Under the pieces are notes generated by a model that was not told the origin of the DNA, ran no database searches, and was given only the letters and a program-made list of their open reading frames with translations. Below are positions 18,064 to 27,627 of a DNA stretch of 64,000 bases, one piece after another. The stretch is from the NCBI GenBank assembly GCA_963807675.1, contig CAWECP010000009.1, positions 1-64,000 on the forward strand, in the 5' to 3' direction. The position numbers and the translations under genes were made by a program. The stretch is from Bog-473 sp963807675 (GTDB lineage: Bacteria > Actinomycetota > Acidimicrobiia > Acidimicrobiales > RAAP-2). Within the stretch, counting starts at the first letter, position 1, and every line of letters begins with the position of its first letter.

Positions 18064-18879
18064 ATGAAGGCCACCAAGCACGAGGGGGCCGGGAACGACT
18101 TCCTGGTCGTCCTCGACCCGGAGGACGCCATCCGGCTGTCGGTGGCCCAGGTCCGCCTGCTGGCCGATCGCCGACGCGGCGTGGGGGCCGACGGCATCAT
18201 CCGGGTCGGCCCGGGCCGCGACGGGTGCGACCTCTCCATGCAGCTGCACAACGCCGACGGCGGCGAGGCCGAAATGAGCGGCAACGGCATCCGCTGCCTG
18301 GCGCAGGCCGCCGTGGACGCGGGCCTGGTGGCCCCGCCGCGCTTCACCGTGGCCACCCGGGCCGGCGCCCGGACGGTCGAGTACGCGCCCGGGGCCGAAG
18401 CCGGATGGGCCCGGGCGAGTGTCGACATGGGCCCGGCCCGCCTGGGACCGGACCAGCCCCAGCTGTTCGAGGACCGGCGGGCCCGGACGGTCGACGTGGG
18501 CAACCCGCACCTGGTGCTGTTCGGTCCGGACACGGCGAGCGTCGACATCGCCGAGCTCGGGCCCAAGCTGCAGACCTCCTTCTCGGGCGGCATCAACGTG
18601 GAGTGGATCACGGTCGCCGTCGACGCCGAGGGTGAGCTGCTCGACTTCCGGGTCTGGGAGCGCGGCGTGGGCGAGACGCTGGCCTGCGGCACCGGCAGCG
18701 TCGCCGCTGCCGCGGCGGCGCGCAGCTGGGGCGCGGTGGGCCACGGAACGATCCGCGTGCGCAATCCCGGCGGCGTCCTCGACGTGTCCCTGGGGGCCGA
18801 CGAGGAGGCGACCACGCACCTGGCCGGCCCCGTGCGCAAGGTGGCGGACATCGACATCCACCCAGGGATGCTCTCTTGA
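18064..18879 (+). CDS. dapF: Diaminopimelate epimerase with Ser at first catalytic position
   Basis: 271 residues with the DapF hallmarks: HEGAGNDFLVV at the N-terminus, VDVGNPHLVLFG and LACGTGSVAAA, the latter carrying the second catalytic cysteine. It interconverts LL- and meso-diaminopimelate for lysine and peptidoglycan. The first catalytic motif, usually CGNG, reads EMSGNGIRCLAQA: the codon is AGC (Ser) instead of Cys. ATG 18064 follows GGGGA. hflX starts at an overlapping TTG. Confidence 0.9.
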   Translation: MKATKHEGAGNDFLVVLDPEDAIRLSVAQVRLLADRRRGVGADGIIRVGPGRDGCDLSMQLHNADGGEAEMSGNGIRCLAQAAVDAGLVAPPRFTVATRAGARTVEYAPGAEAGWARASVDMGPARLGPDQPQLFEDRRARTVDVGNPHLVLFGPDTASVDIAELGPKLQTSFSGGINVEWITVAVDAEGELLDFRVWERGVGETLACGTGSVAAAAAARSWGAVGHGTIRVRNPGGVLDVSLGADEEATTHLAGPVRKVADIDIHPGMLS

Positions 18880-20159
18880 GCAGCGTGCTACCCGGCACGC
18901 TCATCGAGCGCGCGTTCCGGGAGCGCATCATCCTGGTCGGGGTCATCTTCCCGGGCCTGACGACCGAGCTGGTCGAAGAGGAGCTCGACGAGCTGGCGCA
19001 GCTGGTCGACAGCGCCGGCGCCGACGTGGTGGGACGGGTCGTGCAGCGGCGGGACGCGCCCGACCCGGCCACGTTCGTCGGGCGGGGCAAGGCCGAGGAG
19101 ATCGCCGCGCTGAGCCGCACCCTCGACGCGGACACCGTGGTGTTCGACGACGAGCTCACGCCGGCGCAGCACCGGAACCTGGAGAAGCTCTTCGGCCGCA
19201 CGGCCATCGACCGCACGGCGGTGATCCTCGACATCTTCGCCCAGAACGCGCGCAGCCCTGAGGGCAAGGCTCAGGTCGAGCTGGCCATCTTGCGCTACCG
19301 CCTGCCGCGGCTGCGGGGTCGGGGCACCCAGCTGAGCCAGCAGGCCGGCGGCATCGGCACCCGCGGCCCGGGCGAGACGCAGCTGGAGGTCGACCGCCGG
19401 CGCCTCGTGCGGCGCATGCACAAGCTGGAGGCGGAGCTGCGCGACGTCGAGCGGACGAGGTCGCTGCAGCGGCGCAGCCGGGCGCGCGGGCGCCACCGCG
19501 AGCTCACGCTGGTCGGCTACACGAACGCGGGGAAGTCCACGCTGCTCAACCAGCTGACCGATGCCGGCGTGCCGGCCGAGAACCGCCTGTTCGTGACGCT
19601 CGACCCGCGCACCCGCCAGCTGTCGCTGCCGGGCGGCGAGACCGTGCTGGTCACCGACACGGTCGGCTTCGTGCGCAAGCTGCCCCACGAGCTGGTCGAG
19701 GCCTTCCGCTCCACGCTGGACTCCGTGCACCTCTCCGACCTCGTCCTCCATGTCGTCGACGGCGCCGCAACCAACGCCGAGGCGCAGATGGCGGCCGTAC
19801 GTGAGGTGCTGGCCGAGATCGGAGCCGCCGACGTGCCCGAGTTGGTCGTCGTCAACAAGGCCGACCGGGCGCCGGACGAGGCCAAGGCGTTGGCCCACAG
19901 CCTGGAAGGCTCGGTGCTCGTGTCGGCCCGCACGGGGCAGGGCGTCGACGACCTCCTGCGCGTCGTCGGCGACCGGTTGCGCGGCTCCGACCGCGTGGTC
20001 GAGCTGGTCGTGCCGTGGTCCCGCGGCGACGTGCTGGCCGCCATCCACCGCGAGGGAGAGGTGGTCGGCCAGCTCGATGGTGAGGAGTCGGCGACCGTGC
20101 AGGTGGTGCTGGACGACGTGGGCCGGGCCCGCTTCGCCGAGTTCGTGGCGGCCCGGTGA
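18876..20159 (+). CDS. hflX: GTPase HflX
   Basis: 427 residues. The HflX N-terminal domain includes FVGRGKAEEIAAL and the glycine-rich GTRGPGETQLEVDRR, followed by a coiled segment and the G domain: G1 GYTNAGKSTLLNQL, G3 DTVGFVRKLPHEL, G4 VVNKAD. HflX splits stalled or hibernating ribosomes. Start TTG 18876 overlaps the dapF stop; a GTG at 18885 is the alternative. It also overlaps dapC at its end, so dapF-hflX-dapC are one tightly packed transcript. Confidence 0.92.
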   Translation: MSSVLPGTLIERAFRERIILVGVIFPGLTTELVEEELDELAQLVDSAGADVVGRVVQRRDAPDPATFVGRGKAEEIAALSRTLDADTVVFDDELTPAQHRNLEKLFGRTAIDRTAVILDIFAQNARSPEGKAQVELAILRYRLPRLRGRGTQLSQQAGGIGTRGPGETQLEVDRRRLVRRMHKLEAELRDVERTRSLQRRSRARGRHRELTLVGYTNAGKSTLLNQLTDAGVPAENRLFVTLDPRTRQLSLPGGETVLVTDTVGFVRKLPHELVEAFRSTLDSVHLSDLVLHVVDGAATNAEAQMAAVREVLAEIGAADVPELVVVNKADRAPDEAKALAHSLEGSVLVSARTGQGVDDLLRVVGDRLRGSDRVVELVVPWSRGDVLAAIHREGEVVGQLDGEESATVQVVLDDVGRARFAEFVAAR

Positions 20160-21304
20160 CGTTCCGCCTGCCGCCGTACCCCTACGACCGCCTGGACGGA
20201 CTGGCCAAGTTGGCCGACGCCCACCCCGGCGGCATGGTCGACTGCTCCATCGGCACGCCGTGCGACCCGCCGTTGCCGAGCGTCGTCGAGGCGCTGGCGA
20301 CCTCGGACACGGAGCGGGGCTACCCCGCCTCGGCCGGGAGCGCGCCGCTACGCCGGGCCGCGGCGGCGTGGCTGGCCCGTCGCTTCGGGCTGGACGAGGC
20401 GCCCGCCTCGGTGGCCGCCTGCGTCGGCACGAAGGAGCTGGTCGCCTCCGCGCCCCACGTGCTGCGCCTGCGCCAACCCGACCGCGACACCGTCCTGTAC
20501 CCGGCGGTGTCGTACCCCACGTACGCCATGGGCGCCGAGCTCGCCGGCTGCCGCGCCGTGGCGGTGCCGCCCCGGCCCGGCCGCCTGGGCGGCCTCGACC
20601 TGACGGCCATCGGCGAGTCCGATGCGGCCCGGGCCCTGCTGTTGTGGTCGAACTCGCCGTCCAACCCGACCGGCGGCCTGGGCGACCTCGGCGCCGAAGC
20701 TGCCTGGGGCCGGGCGCACGGGGTGCCCGTGTTCTCCGACGAGTGCTACGCGGAGTTCACGTGGGACGGGCGGCCCCGCTCCATCCTCGAGCACGGCACC
20801 GAGGGCGTGGTTGCGGTCCACTCGCTGTCCAAGCGCTCGAACCTCGCCGGCGTGCGCGTCGGGTTCTACGCGGGCGACGCCGAGCTGGTCGAGTTCCTGC
20901 GGGCGGTGCGCCAGCACGCGGGGCTCATGGTGCCCGGCCCGGCGCAAGCGGCCGGGGTGGCTGCGCTCTCCGACGACGAGCACGTGGAGGCGCAGCGGGC
21001 CCGCTACCTCGAGCGGCTGGGATACCTGGCCGAGGTCTTGACGGCCTACGGGTGCCCGGCCGCCCTCCCCGAGGGTGGCTTCTACCTGTGGGTCGCCGTC
21101 CCGACCGAGCGGTGGGCGGACGCCTGGGCCCTGGCCGAGGGCCTGGCCCGGGACGCTGGTCTCCTGGTCAGCCCGGGCGACCTCTACGGGGACGAGGCCC
21201 CGGGGCACATCAGGGTGGCGGTGGTCCAGCCGATGGAACGCCTGGCCCTGGTGGGGGACCGCCTGGCGCAGCGCGCGACGCCGGCGGGGCGACCTCGCAC
21301 CTGA
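20156..21304 (+). CDS. dapC: Succinyldiaminopimelate transaminase (class I/II PLP aminotransferase)
   Basis: 382 residues, fold type I. The PLP lysine is in HSLSKRSNLAGVRVGF; NSPSNPTGG and SDECYAEFTW are the other cofactor motifs. The family (actinobacterial DapC) forms N-succinyl-LL-2-amino-6-oxoheptanedioate/diaminopimelate in the succinylase branch. dapF, dapD and dapE nearby make this substrate assignment strong. GTG 20156 overlaps the hflX stop. Confidence 0.87.
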   Translation: MTFRLPPYPYDRLDGLAKLADAHPGGMVDCSIGTPCDPPLPSVVEALATSDTERGYPASAGSAPLRRAAAAWLARRFGLDEAPASVAACVGTKELVASAPHVLRLRQPDRDTVLYPAVSYPTYAMGAELAGCRAVAVPPRPGRLGGLDLTAIGESDAARALLLWSNSPSNPTGGLGDLGAEAAWGRAHGVPVFSDECYAEFTWDGRPRSILEHGTEGVVAVHSLSKRSNLAGVRVGFYAGDAELVEFLRAVRQHAGLMVPGPAQAAGVAALSDDEHVEAQRARYLERLGYLAEVLTAYGCPAALPEGGFYLWVAVPTERWADAWALAEGLARDAGLLVSPGDLYGDEAPGHIRVAVVQPMERLALVGDRLAQRATPAGRPRT

Positions 21305-21374
21305 GTCCCCACCGGTTCTGGTCCGCGTGATGGCCGGCACCGCCCGAACAGGCGGCAACGGCGCCGACGTCGGC

Positions 21375-22266
21375 TCAGGGCGCGCCGCGGTGGCCGCGCC
21401 CGAGGCGCGTCACGGCTGACCGGACGGCCGCGACGGCGGGTTCGTCCCGGTCTCCGTGCCGGTAGGCCAGCGTCAGCGGCATGGTCCAACGTGGGAGCCG
21501 CCGGACGGACAGGGGGACGACGCCGGCTCCGGCCGCGTGGCCGTCCACCGACGAGGCGGTCACCATGGCGACATGACCGTGGTGTGCGGCCAGGTGCAAG
21601 GCGGTGACCGCATCGGAGCACTCGGTCCACCGCGACTCGGGCACGCCGGCCGAGCACAGCCTGGCCACGAATTCGACGGCACCCGAGCCGAAGCGATTGA
21701 ACGCGACGCGGTGTTCGGCCAGGTCCTCGAAGGTGGCCGGGCGCCCGGCCAACGGGTGCGCCGGCGCGACCACGACCACGACCGGATCCGGCGGGAGCGC
21801 CACGAAGCGCAACGCGGGGGCGTGTGGCCGGGACGATGAAGCCGACGTCGCAGGCGCCGTCCAGCAGCATGGCGACGATGGTGTCGGAGTGGGCGTCGCG
21901 CAGCTTGATGCTGCGCTGGAGCGGCTCCAGGGCTCCGAGCACGAGGTCGACGGCACGGTGCGCAAACGTGGTGTGCACGGCGACGCGGAAGCGCGGCGCC
22001 TCGTCGAGCGCCCCGATGGTGGTCACGGCGTCGTCCAACAACTCGACCGTGCGGGCGGCGTAGGGCACGAAGGCCTCGCCGGCCGGCGTCAGCGTGACGC
22101 CGCGGGTGCTGCGTCGGAACAGGGGGGCGCCGGCGTCGCGTTCCAGACGGGCGATGCGATCGCTGACGGCCGGTTGCGACACCAGCAGCGAGCTGGCGGC
22201 CCGACCGAAGCTTCCCTCCCGGACGACGGCCAAGAAGCACGTAATGTCTTCTGTTTGTATGGTCAT
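21375..22266 (-). CDS. LysR-family transcriptional regulator, one-base insertion near 21830
   Basis: The N-terminal winged helix is typical (FLAVVREGSFGRAASSLLVS; LTPAGEAFVPYA). The effector domain continues until GFIVPAT, where the frame shifts; HAPALRFVALPPDP and VVVVVAPAHPLAGRPATFED resume one frame over and run to 21375. The intact protein would be about 296 residues. It is transcribed away from the cupin gene, with a 72-bp shared promoter region, and may control it. The coding texture on both sides of the shift is good, so an indel error is likely. Confidence 0.8.
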
Positions 22267-22338
22267 AGGTAAATCCTATGGCTAGCGCCAGCCGGCATCC
22301 CTCTACCGCCCGGGGCCGTACTGCCTGACGATGGTCAC

Positions 22339-22755
22339 ATGACGACGCCCACGACTTCACCCCTTCGCTCGGACGGTCATCCCCTCGAACGGGGCACGGT
22401 GATCCACCTGGCCGCGGACCAGTCCATGGCGGCCTTGGTCGCCGACGGCGAAACCTGGCGACGCCGGGCCGAGGTCCCCGAGTTCCACGACGGCCGGGTC
22501 CTGAGCGTGTTCGACTACGGCGCGCCGTGGACCTATTGGGAGCGGCACCCGGTCGGGGTCGAGCTGGTCCACGTGCTCTCGGGCTCGGTCGCGTTCCACC
22601 TCGAAGACGGGCGCGGCCGCCGCGCCGTCGAGCTGGTGGCCGGGCAGAGCCTGCTTGTCCCCGAGGGGGCCTGGCACCGGGCCGAAATCTCCGGACCGGC
22701 ATCGATGCTCTTCGTCACGCCGACACCGGCGTGGACCGAGCACCGCCCGGCGTGA
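22339..22755 (+). CDS. Small cupin-domain protein
   Basis: 138 residues with one double-stranded beta-helix: GVELVHVLSGSVAFHLED and LLVPEGAWHRAEI, the latter giving the cupin motif 2 histidine. Motif 1 lacks the usual HxH, so metal binding is uncertain. Divergent from the LysR gene, which could regulate it. Substrate unknown. Confidence 0.7.
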   Translation: MTTPTTSPLRSDGHPLERGTVIHLAADQSMAALVADGETWRRRAEVPEFHDGRVLSVFDYGAPWTYWERHPVGVELVHVLSGSVAFHLEDGRGRRAVELVAGQSLLVPEGAWHRAEISGPASMLFVTPTPAWTEHRPA

Positions 22756-22783
22756 CCGGGCCCGACGCTCGATAAGGTGCGGC

Positions 22784-23610
22784 ATGGCTGATCTGCAGGC
22801 GAGCATCGAGGAGCTGTGGGAGCGGCGGGACGACCTTTCGCCCGCGGACGCCGACGCTGCGGCGCTGGTGGAAGAGGCCATCGAACTGCTCGACCGGGGC
22901 GAAGCCCGGGTGGCCGAGGTCGATCGGGCGACCGACCAGGTCGTGGTGCACGAGTGGCTGAAGAAGTCGATCCTCATGCTCTTCTCGCTACGCGGCATGG
23001 AGACCGTTGAGCTCGGGCCGTTCGAATACGCCGACAAGCTGCCCCTCAAACATGGATTCGCGGCGGCCGGCGTGCGCGCCATCCCTGGTGCATCGGCGCG
23101 CTGGGGCTGCTTCCTCGGGCGCGGGGTCGTGCTGATGCCCTCCTACGTCAACATCGGCGCCTACGTCGGGGCCGGCTCCATGGTGGACACCTGGGCCACG
23201 GTGGCCTCGTGCGCGCAGATCGGCGAACGGGTGCACCTGGCGGGCGGGGTGGGGATCGGAGGCGTGCTCGAGCCGCCCAACGCGGTCCCGGTGGTGGTGG
23301 AGGACGACGCCTTCGTCGGGAGCCGTTGCATGGTCACGGGCGGGGCGCGCATCGGCCAGGGCGCGGTGCTGGGCGCCGGCAGCTTCCTCGATCCGTCCAT
23401 CCCGGTCATCGACGCCGAGACGGGTGAGGAGATCTCGCGTGGCGTGGTGCCGCCCTGGTGCGTCGCCATCCGGGCCAGTCGGCGGCGCGAGTACCCCGGG
23501 GGGAGTTCTTCGTGCCGTGCGTGCTCGTCATCAAGCGCCTGAGCGAGGGGGAGCGCCACGACAAGGCTCAGCTGAACGAGGTCCTGCGCGACCACGGCGC
23601 CAGCACCTGA
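22784..23610 (+). CDS. dapD: Tetrahydrodipicolinate N-succinyltransferase, one-base deletion near 23500
   Basis: Begins at ATG 22784 and resembles the E. coli-type DapD throughout: VVVHEWLKKSILMLFSL, then the left-handed beta helix VLMPSYVNIGAYVGAGSMVD, TWATVASCAQIGERVHLAGG and GVGIGGVLEPP. Near 23500 the run CCCC-GGGGGG should contain one more G; adding it restores EYPGGEFFVPCVLVIKRLSE and the C-terminus to TGA 23610 (275 residues). It succinylates tetrahydrodipicolinate in the DAP pathway. dapE follows 5 bp later. Confidence 0.9.
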
Positions 23611-23614
23611 TCGC

Positions 23615-24682
23615 GTGGGCGACGTCAGGCGCGACCTGCTGGCCGCTACCGCCGATCTGGTGGCCATTCCGTCGGTCAGCCACCACGAAGATGCGATGGC
23701 GGCCGCCGTCGAGGCGGTGCTGGCGCCCTGCCCCTGGCTGCAGGTCGAGCAGGTGGGTGACAACGTCGTGGCCCGGACGGCGCTCGGACGCTCCCAGCGT
23801 CTGGTGCTGGCCGGGCACCTCGACACCGTCCCGCCCGTCGACAACGACGAACCGCGGCTGAAGGGCGACGAGGTCTGGGGCGTGGGTGCCTCGGACATGA
23901 AAGGCGGTCTGGCGGTCATGCTGGACCTGGCCGCCACCGTGGCCGAGCCATCGGTCGACGTCACCTGGTGCTTCTACGCCCGCGAGGAGATCGGCCGGGA
24001 GGAGAGCGGGCTGCTCCAGCTCTGGCGCGAGCGGCCCGAGCTCCTGGCCGGTGATGCCGCCATTCTCGGCGAGCCGACCGACGCGCTGGTGGAGGCGGGG
24101 TGCCAGGGGACGCTGCGCCTGCGGATCACGGTCAAGGGCGTGCGGGCCCACACGGCACGGCCGTTCACCGGCCGCAACGCCATCCACCGAGTCGGGTCGC
24201 TGATCGGCCGGGTGTCGGACTGGCCCGGCCGAGAGGTCGTGCTCGACGGGTGCACGTACGCGGAACAGCTCCAGGTGGTGGCGGTCGAAGGGGGAGTGGC
24301 CGGCAACGTCGTGCCCGACCGGGCCAGCATCGTGATCAACCACCGCTACGCCCCGGACCGCCGGCAGGCGGAGGCCCTGACCTCCTTGCACGCCCTCTTG
24401 GACGACGAGCTCGAGCCCGGCGACGAGTGGGAGCTGATTGACGCCGGCGACGGCGCGCCACCCTCCCTCGGGCATCCGCTCCTCGCCGCGCTGGTCGAGA
24501 AGAGCGGCGCCGTGCCGCGGGCGAAGGTGGGCTGGACGGACGTGGCCTCGTTCTGGGAGCACGGTGTGCCCGCCGCCAACTTCGGGCCCGGGGATCCCCT
24601 GCTGGCGCACCATCCCGACGAGCGGGTGACCCGGGCCCAGCTCGAGCGCGCGCACCAGGTGCTCTTCGAGTTGATCAGCTGA
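23615..24682 (+). CDS. dapE: Succinyl-diaminopimelate desuccinylase
   Basis: 355 residues, M20 zinc peptidase family. Metal and catalytic motifs are visible: LAGHLDTVPP (His and Asp), GVGASDMKGGLAVML, the glutamate pair in AREEIGREESG, and a C-terminal GVPAANFGPGDP with the last histidine in LLAHHPDE. The dimerisation domain follows residue 170. It removes succinate from N-succinyl-LL-DAP. GTG start 23615, directly after dapD, completing the succinylase branch here. Confidence 0.9.
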   Translation: MGDVRRDLLAATADLVAIPSVSHHEDAMAAAVEAVLAPCPWLQVEQVGDNVVARTALGRSQRLVLAGHLDTVPPVDNDEPRLKGDEVWGVGASDMKGGLAVMLDLAATVAEPSVDVTWCFYAREEIGREESGLLQLWRERPELLAGDAAILGEPTDALVEAGCQGTLRLRITVKGVRAHTARPFTGRNAIHRVGSLIGRVSDWPGREVVLDGCTYAEQLQVVAVEGGVAGNVVPDRASIVINHRYAPDRRQAEALTSLHALLDDELEPGDEWELIDAGDGAPPSLGHPLLAALVEKSGAVPRAKVGWTDVASFWEHGVPAANFGPGDPLLAHHPDERVTRAQLERAHQVLFELIS

Positions 24683-24720
24683 CCACCGCTGGCACGTTCG
24701 CCGCTTCGTAGCATTGTCCG

Positions 24721-25128
24721 ATGACTACGCTCCGACCGGCCGAGCCCGAGGACATCGCTGCGGTGCTGATCCTGTGGCGGGAGTCGGCCGAGCCGTCGTC
24801 GACCGACGACGCCGCGGCGTTGACGGGACTGCTGGAGCACGATCCGGGCGCCCTCATCCTCGGGGAGTCGTCGGGACAGGTCGTCGGCTCGGTGATCGCG
24901 GCGTGGGACGGCTGGCGGGGCACGATCTACCGGCTGGCCGTGGCGCCCTCGCACCGCGGGGACGGGCTGGGGACGCGCCTGCTGCAGGCGGCGGTGGAGC
25001 GCATCGCCGCGCTCGGCGCACGTCGCCTGCAGGCGACCGTGATCCAGACGGACGCGCGGGCGATGGGCTTCTGGCGGCACACCGACTGGCGGCAGGCGGA
25101 GCAGCAGACCCGCTTCACCTCTGGGTGA
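24721..25128 (+). CDS. GNAT-family N-acetyltransferase
   Basis: 135 residues. The acetyl-CoA motif A is RLAVAPSHRGDGLGTRLLQA, preceded by VVGSVIAAWDGWRGTIY and followed by ARAMGFWRHTDWR at motif B. Substrate unknown. Starts 38 bp after dapE, possibly on the same transcript. A run of nine Gs follows the stop region at 25131-25140. Confidence 0.82.
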   Translation: MTTLRPAEPEDIAAVLILWRESAEPSSTDDAAALTGLLEHDPGALILGESSGQVVGSVIAAWDGWRGTIYRLAVAPSHRGDGLGTRLLQAAVERIAALGARRLQATVIQTDARAMGFWRHTDWRQAEQQTRFTSG

Positions 25129-25150
25129 CTCGGGGGGGGGTTGCTCGTGG

Positions 25151-26572
25151 TCAGGCGCCGACGGCGAACTGGTCGGGCCAGTCCACGTAGCCGAAGACGT
25201 AGGGGCCCGGCGGGAGGTCCAGCGGTCCGGCGACGGCAACCGGTTGGGACGACGGTCCCGAGTCGTACCAGATGGTCTGGCCTTTCACAAAGAGCAAGCC
25301 GTCACCGCGTGCGGTGAAGGCCGGGTCCACGGCTCCCGCCGTGTCGTTCCACTCGGTCGGCGACGTGGAGCCGGGGGGCACGCTCCAGAGGGCGCCCGTG
25401 GCGTACCAGGCCGAGATCTGGGCCCAGCTCGCCTCCGAGGAGTACTCGGGAGGAAGGTCGGCGTCGCTCTGGGCGGCCTCGACGAAAGCGACGGCTCCGT
25501 TCGGCGAGATGGCCGGCTCGGACGTGACCGTTCCCGGTCCTCCGCCGGCCGGCGCGCAGGTCGCCTCCCCGGGGCCGCACACCTCGACCGTCTTGCCGAA
25601 CCAGACGAACTTCTCTCCCTCGCCCTGGCCACCGTTGGAGCTGCCATTGGCCACCACCACGACGTGCCCCTGCTCGATCGCCACCGCCGGCGGCTGGAAC
25701 ACGGGCACCGTCGCGAGTGTCGTGAACGGGGCCGCCGGACGCGCGATCACCCCGAACGGGAGCCCGTAGTTCTCGACGGACGGTCCGCCCCCGCCGGCGT
25801 TTTCCCAGAGCGCAATGCCCAACTCGTGGGACCACCCGGCCAGGTAATAGGAGGCTTGTGCGTTGGGCGGCATCCAGGACGTCGCGCGTCCACCGCCGAC
25901 CGGGAGGCTCTCGAGCGTCTCGGTCGAGAGCCCGCTGGCGGACCAGATCGCCGCTACCTCGGACCCGTTGGGCGACCAGGCGACGCCGTTGACGAAGCCC
26001 GGGCCGAGGAGGCGCCGCGCCCGTCCCGACGCGGTGACCACCCACACTTGACGGGGGACCTCGGGCGCATCTCGGAGCGGGCCGGTCGTCACCAGGAGGG
26101 CATCGCGGGTCGGGCTCCAGGTGAACACGGGCTGGCCCGAGTCGGGAACGGCCACGGCGGCGGGGATCCCCCCGACCGGACGGGGCGACGATCCGTTTCC
26201 GTGGGCCATCCACAAGGTGGAGGCGCCCCCCGGCGACAGCGGGCGCAGGAAGGCGAGCCAGCGACCGTCGTGGGAGAACGCCGGGCTCTCGGGGACCGGC
26301 TCTCCGGTCGTGACGCGCCGGACCGATCTCGAGGCGCCGTCGACGACGTACAGCGATCCCGCGGAGACGAAGGCCAGCTTCCCGCCGCTCGGCAGCGCGC
26401 CGGCGTCCACCGTCGGTCCGCCGGGGGCGGGCGCGGTCGAGGCCCCGACGGCACCCGATGCCGGCACGAACGCGCAGAGCGCCATCGCGACCACGACGGC
26501 CGCGTTCCTCGCCGTCGCCCTCGGTCTCGCCGCATGCAACCCGGACATCGGAGCCATTGTGGATCGTCGCAC
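25151..26572 (-). CDS. Secreted WD40/TolB-like beta-propeller protein
   Basis: 473 residues. A twin-basic N-terminus and hydrophobic segment (AAVVVAMALCAFVPASGAVG) look like an export signal. The body has PD40-type blades such as PAFSHDGRWLAFLRP, VFTWSPTRDALLVTT, GVAWSPNGSEVAAIW and AISPNGAVAFVEA. Two cysteines (CGPGEATC) could form a disulfide outside. Probably a binding or scaffold protein at the cell surface; no catalytic motif. ATG 26572 or 26557 may be the start. Divergent from the metallo-hydrolase gene. Confidence 0.7.
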   Translation of the reverse strand: MRRSTMAPMSGLHAARPRATARNAAVVVAMALCAFVPASGAVGASTAPAPGGPTVDAGALPSGGKLAFVSAGSLYVVDGASRSVRRVTTGEPVPESPAFSHDGRWLAFLRPLSPGGASTLWMAHGNGSSPRPVGGIPAAVAVPDSGQPVFTWSPTRDALLVTTGPLRDAPEVPRQVWVVTASGRARRLLGPGFVNGVAWSPNGSEVAAIWSASGLSTETLESLPVGGGRATSWMPPNAQASYYLAGWSHELGIALWENAGGGGPSVENYGLPFGVIARPAAPFTTLATVPVFQPPAVAIEQGHVVVVANGSSNGGQGEGEKFVWFGKTVEVCGPGEATCAPAGGGPGTVTSEPAISPNGAVAFVEAAQSDADLPPEYSSEASWAQISAWYATGALWSVPPGSTSPTEWNDTAGAVDPAFTARGDGLLFVKGQTIWYDSGPSSQPVAVAGPLDLPPGPYVFGYVDWPDQFAVGA

Positions 26573-26634
26573 GCGCCGTGTCAGTGCCGCCAGGAGCCGG
26601 ACGCCCGGGCGCCCGCCTGGCCTAAATTCGGCCG

Positions 26635-27480
26635 GTGCACGCTGCCGTCGAATCTCAGAGCCCCTTGTCCGCGGTGCTCCTCGGCACCGGGAACCCGCTG
26701 CCCGATCCGCATCGCGCCGGCGCGGCGACGCTGATCAAGGCTGGAGCGAGACGGTTCCTGGTCGATGCCGGTCGGGGTGTCTGCCTGCGCCTGGCGGCGG
26801 CCGGCGCCTTGCCGGTCATGCTCGAGGGCGTCCTCCTCACGCATCTCCACAGCGACCACATCTGTGACCTGAACGACGTCATCACGACGCACTGGATCAT
26901 GTCGGGCCGGCCCACGCCGCTGAAGGTCCTTGGTCCCGAAGGCACGGGCCTCGTCGTAGACGGCGCCCTCGCCATGCTCGGTCCTGACCTGTCGTACCGA
27001 CTGGCACACCATGCCGACCTGACGTGGAGCCCCGAGGTGGCCGTGGGGGAGCTGACGCCGGGCGTGGTGCTCGACGAGGGCGGTGTGAAGGTCATCGCCG
27101 CGGCGACCGACCACCGTCCCGTCGAACCCACCCTGGCCTTCCGGTTCGAGCATGCCGGTCGCTCCATCGTCGTGGCCGGTGACACCGTGCCCTGCGCCGG
27201 GTTGGACGAGCTCTGCGCCGGTGCGGATGTCTACGTCCAGACCGTGATCCGTGAGGATCTCGTCCGGCTGGTGCCGATGCAGCGCTTCGTCGACATCATC
27301 GACTACCACTCGACCGTCGAGCAGGCCGCGCAGACGGCCGCCCGCGCCGGGGTGGCGACGTTGGTGCTGACCCACCAAGTACCCACGCCAGCGCCTGGCG
27401 CCGCCGAGGAATGGCTCGCGCTCGCCCGGCCCCACTTCGGCGGGAACGTCGTCTTCGGCGAGGACCTCCTCGAGGTGTGA
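26635..27480 (+). CDS. MBL-fold metallo-hydrolase (RNase Z/arylsulfatase-like)
   Basis: 281 residues. The zinc motif is LLTHLHSDHICDLND; later ligands are AGDTVPCAG and YHSTVEQAA, with THQVPTP near the end. The overall pattern resembles RNase Z-like or AtsA-like beta-lactamase-fold hydrolases. No RNase Z exosite arm is evident, so a small-molecule hydrolase is more likely than a tRNA 3' processing enzyme (inference). GTG start at 26635. Confidence 0.75.
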   Translation: MHAAVESQSPLSAVLLGTGNPLPDPHRAGAATLIKAGARRFLVDAGRGVCLRLAAAGALPVMLEGVLLTHLHSDHICDLNDVITTHWIMSGRPTPLKVLGPEGTGLVVDGALAMLGPDLSYRLAHHADLTWSPEVAVGELTPGVVLDEGGVKVIAAATDHRPVEPTLAFRFEHAGRSIVVAGDTVPCAGLDELCAGADVYVQTVIREDLVRLVPMQRFVDIIDYHSTVEQAAQTAARAGVATLVLTHQVPTPAPGAAEEWLALARPHFGGNVVFGEDLLEV

Positions 27481-27627
27481 CGCCGCCACTCGTGCCGGCC
27501 CGACGCGCCACCTTCTGCCGCGCCTGACGCTCGGCGCGCCTCGCCCTCGGCCGCTCGTGCACGTTCAAACGATCCAGATGGACCGACGGCGCGTGCGTCG
27601 CGAAGCCCTTGTCGTCGGAGTGCGCTG

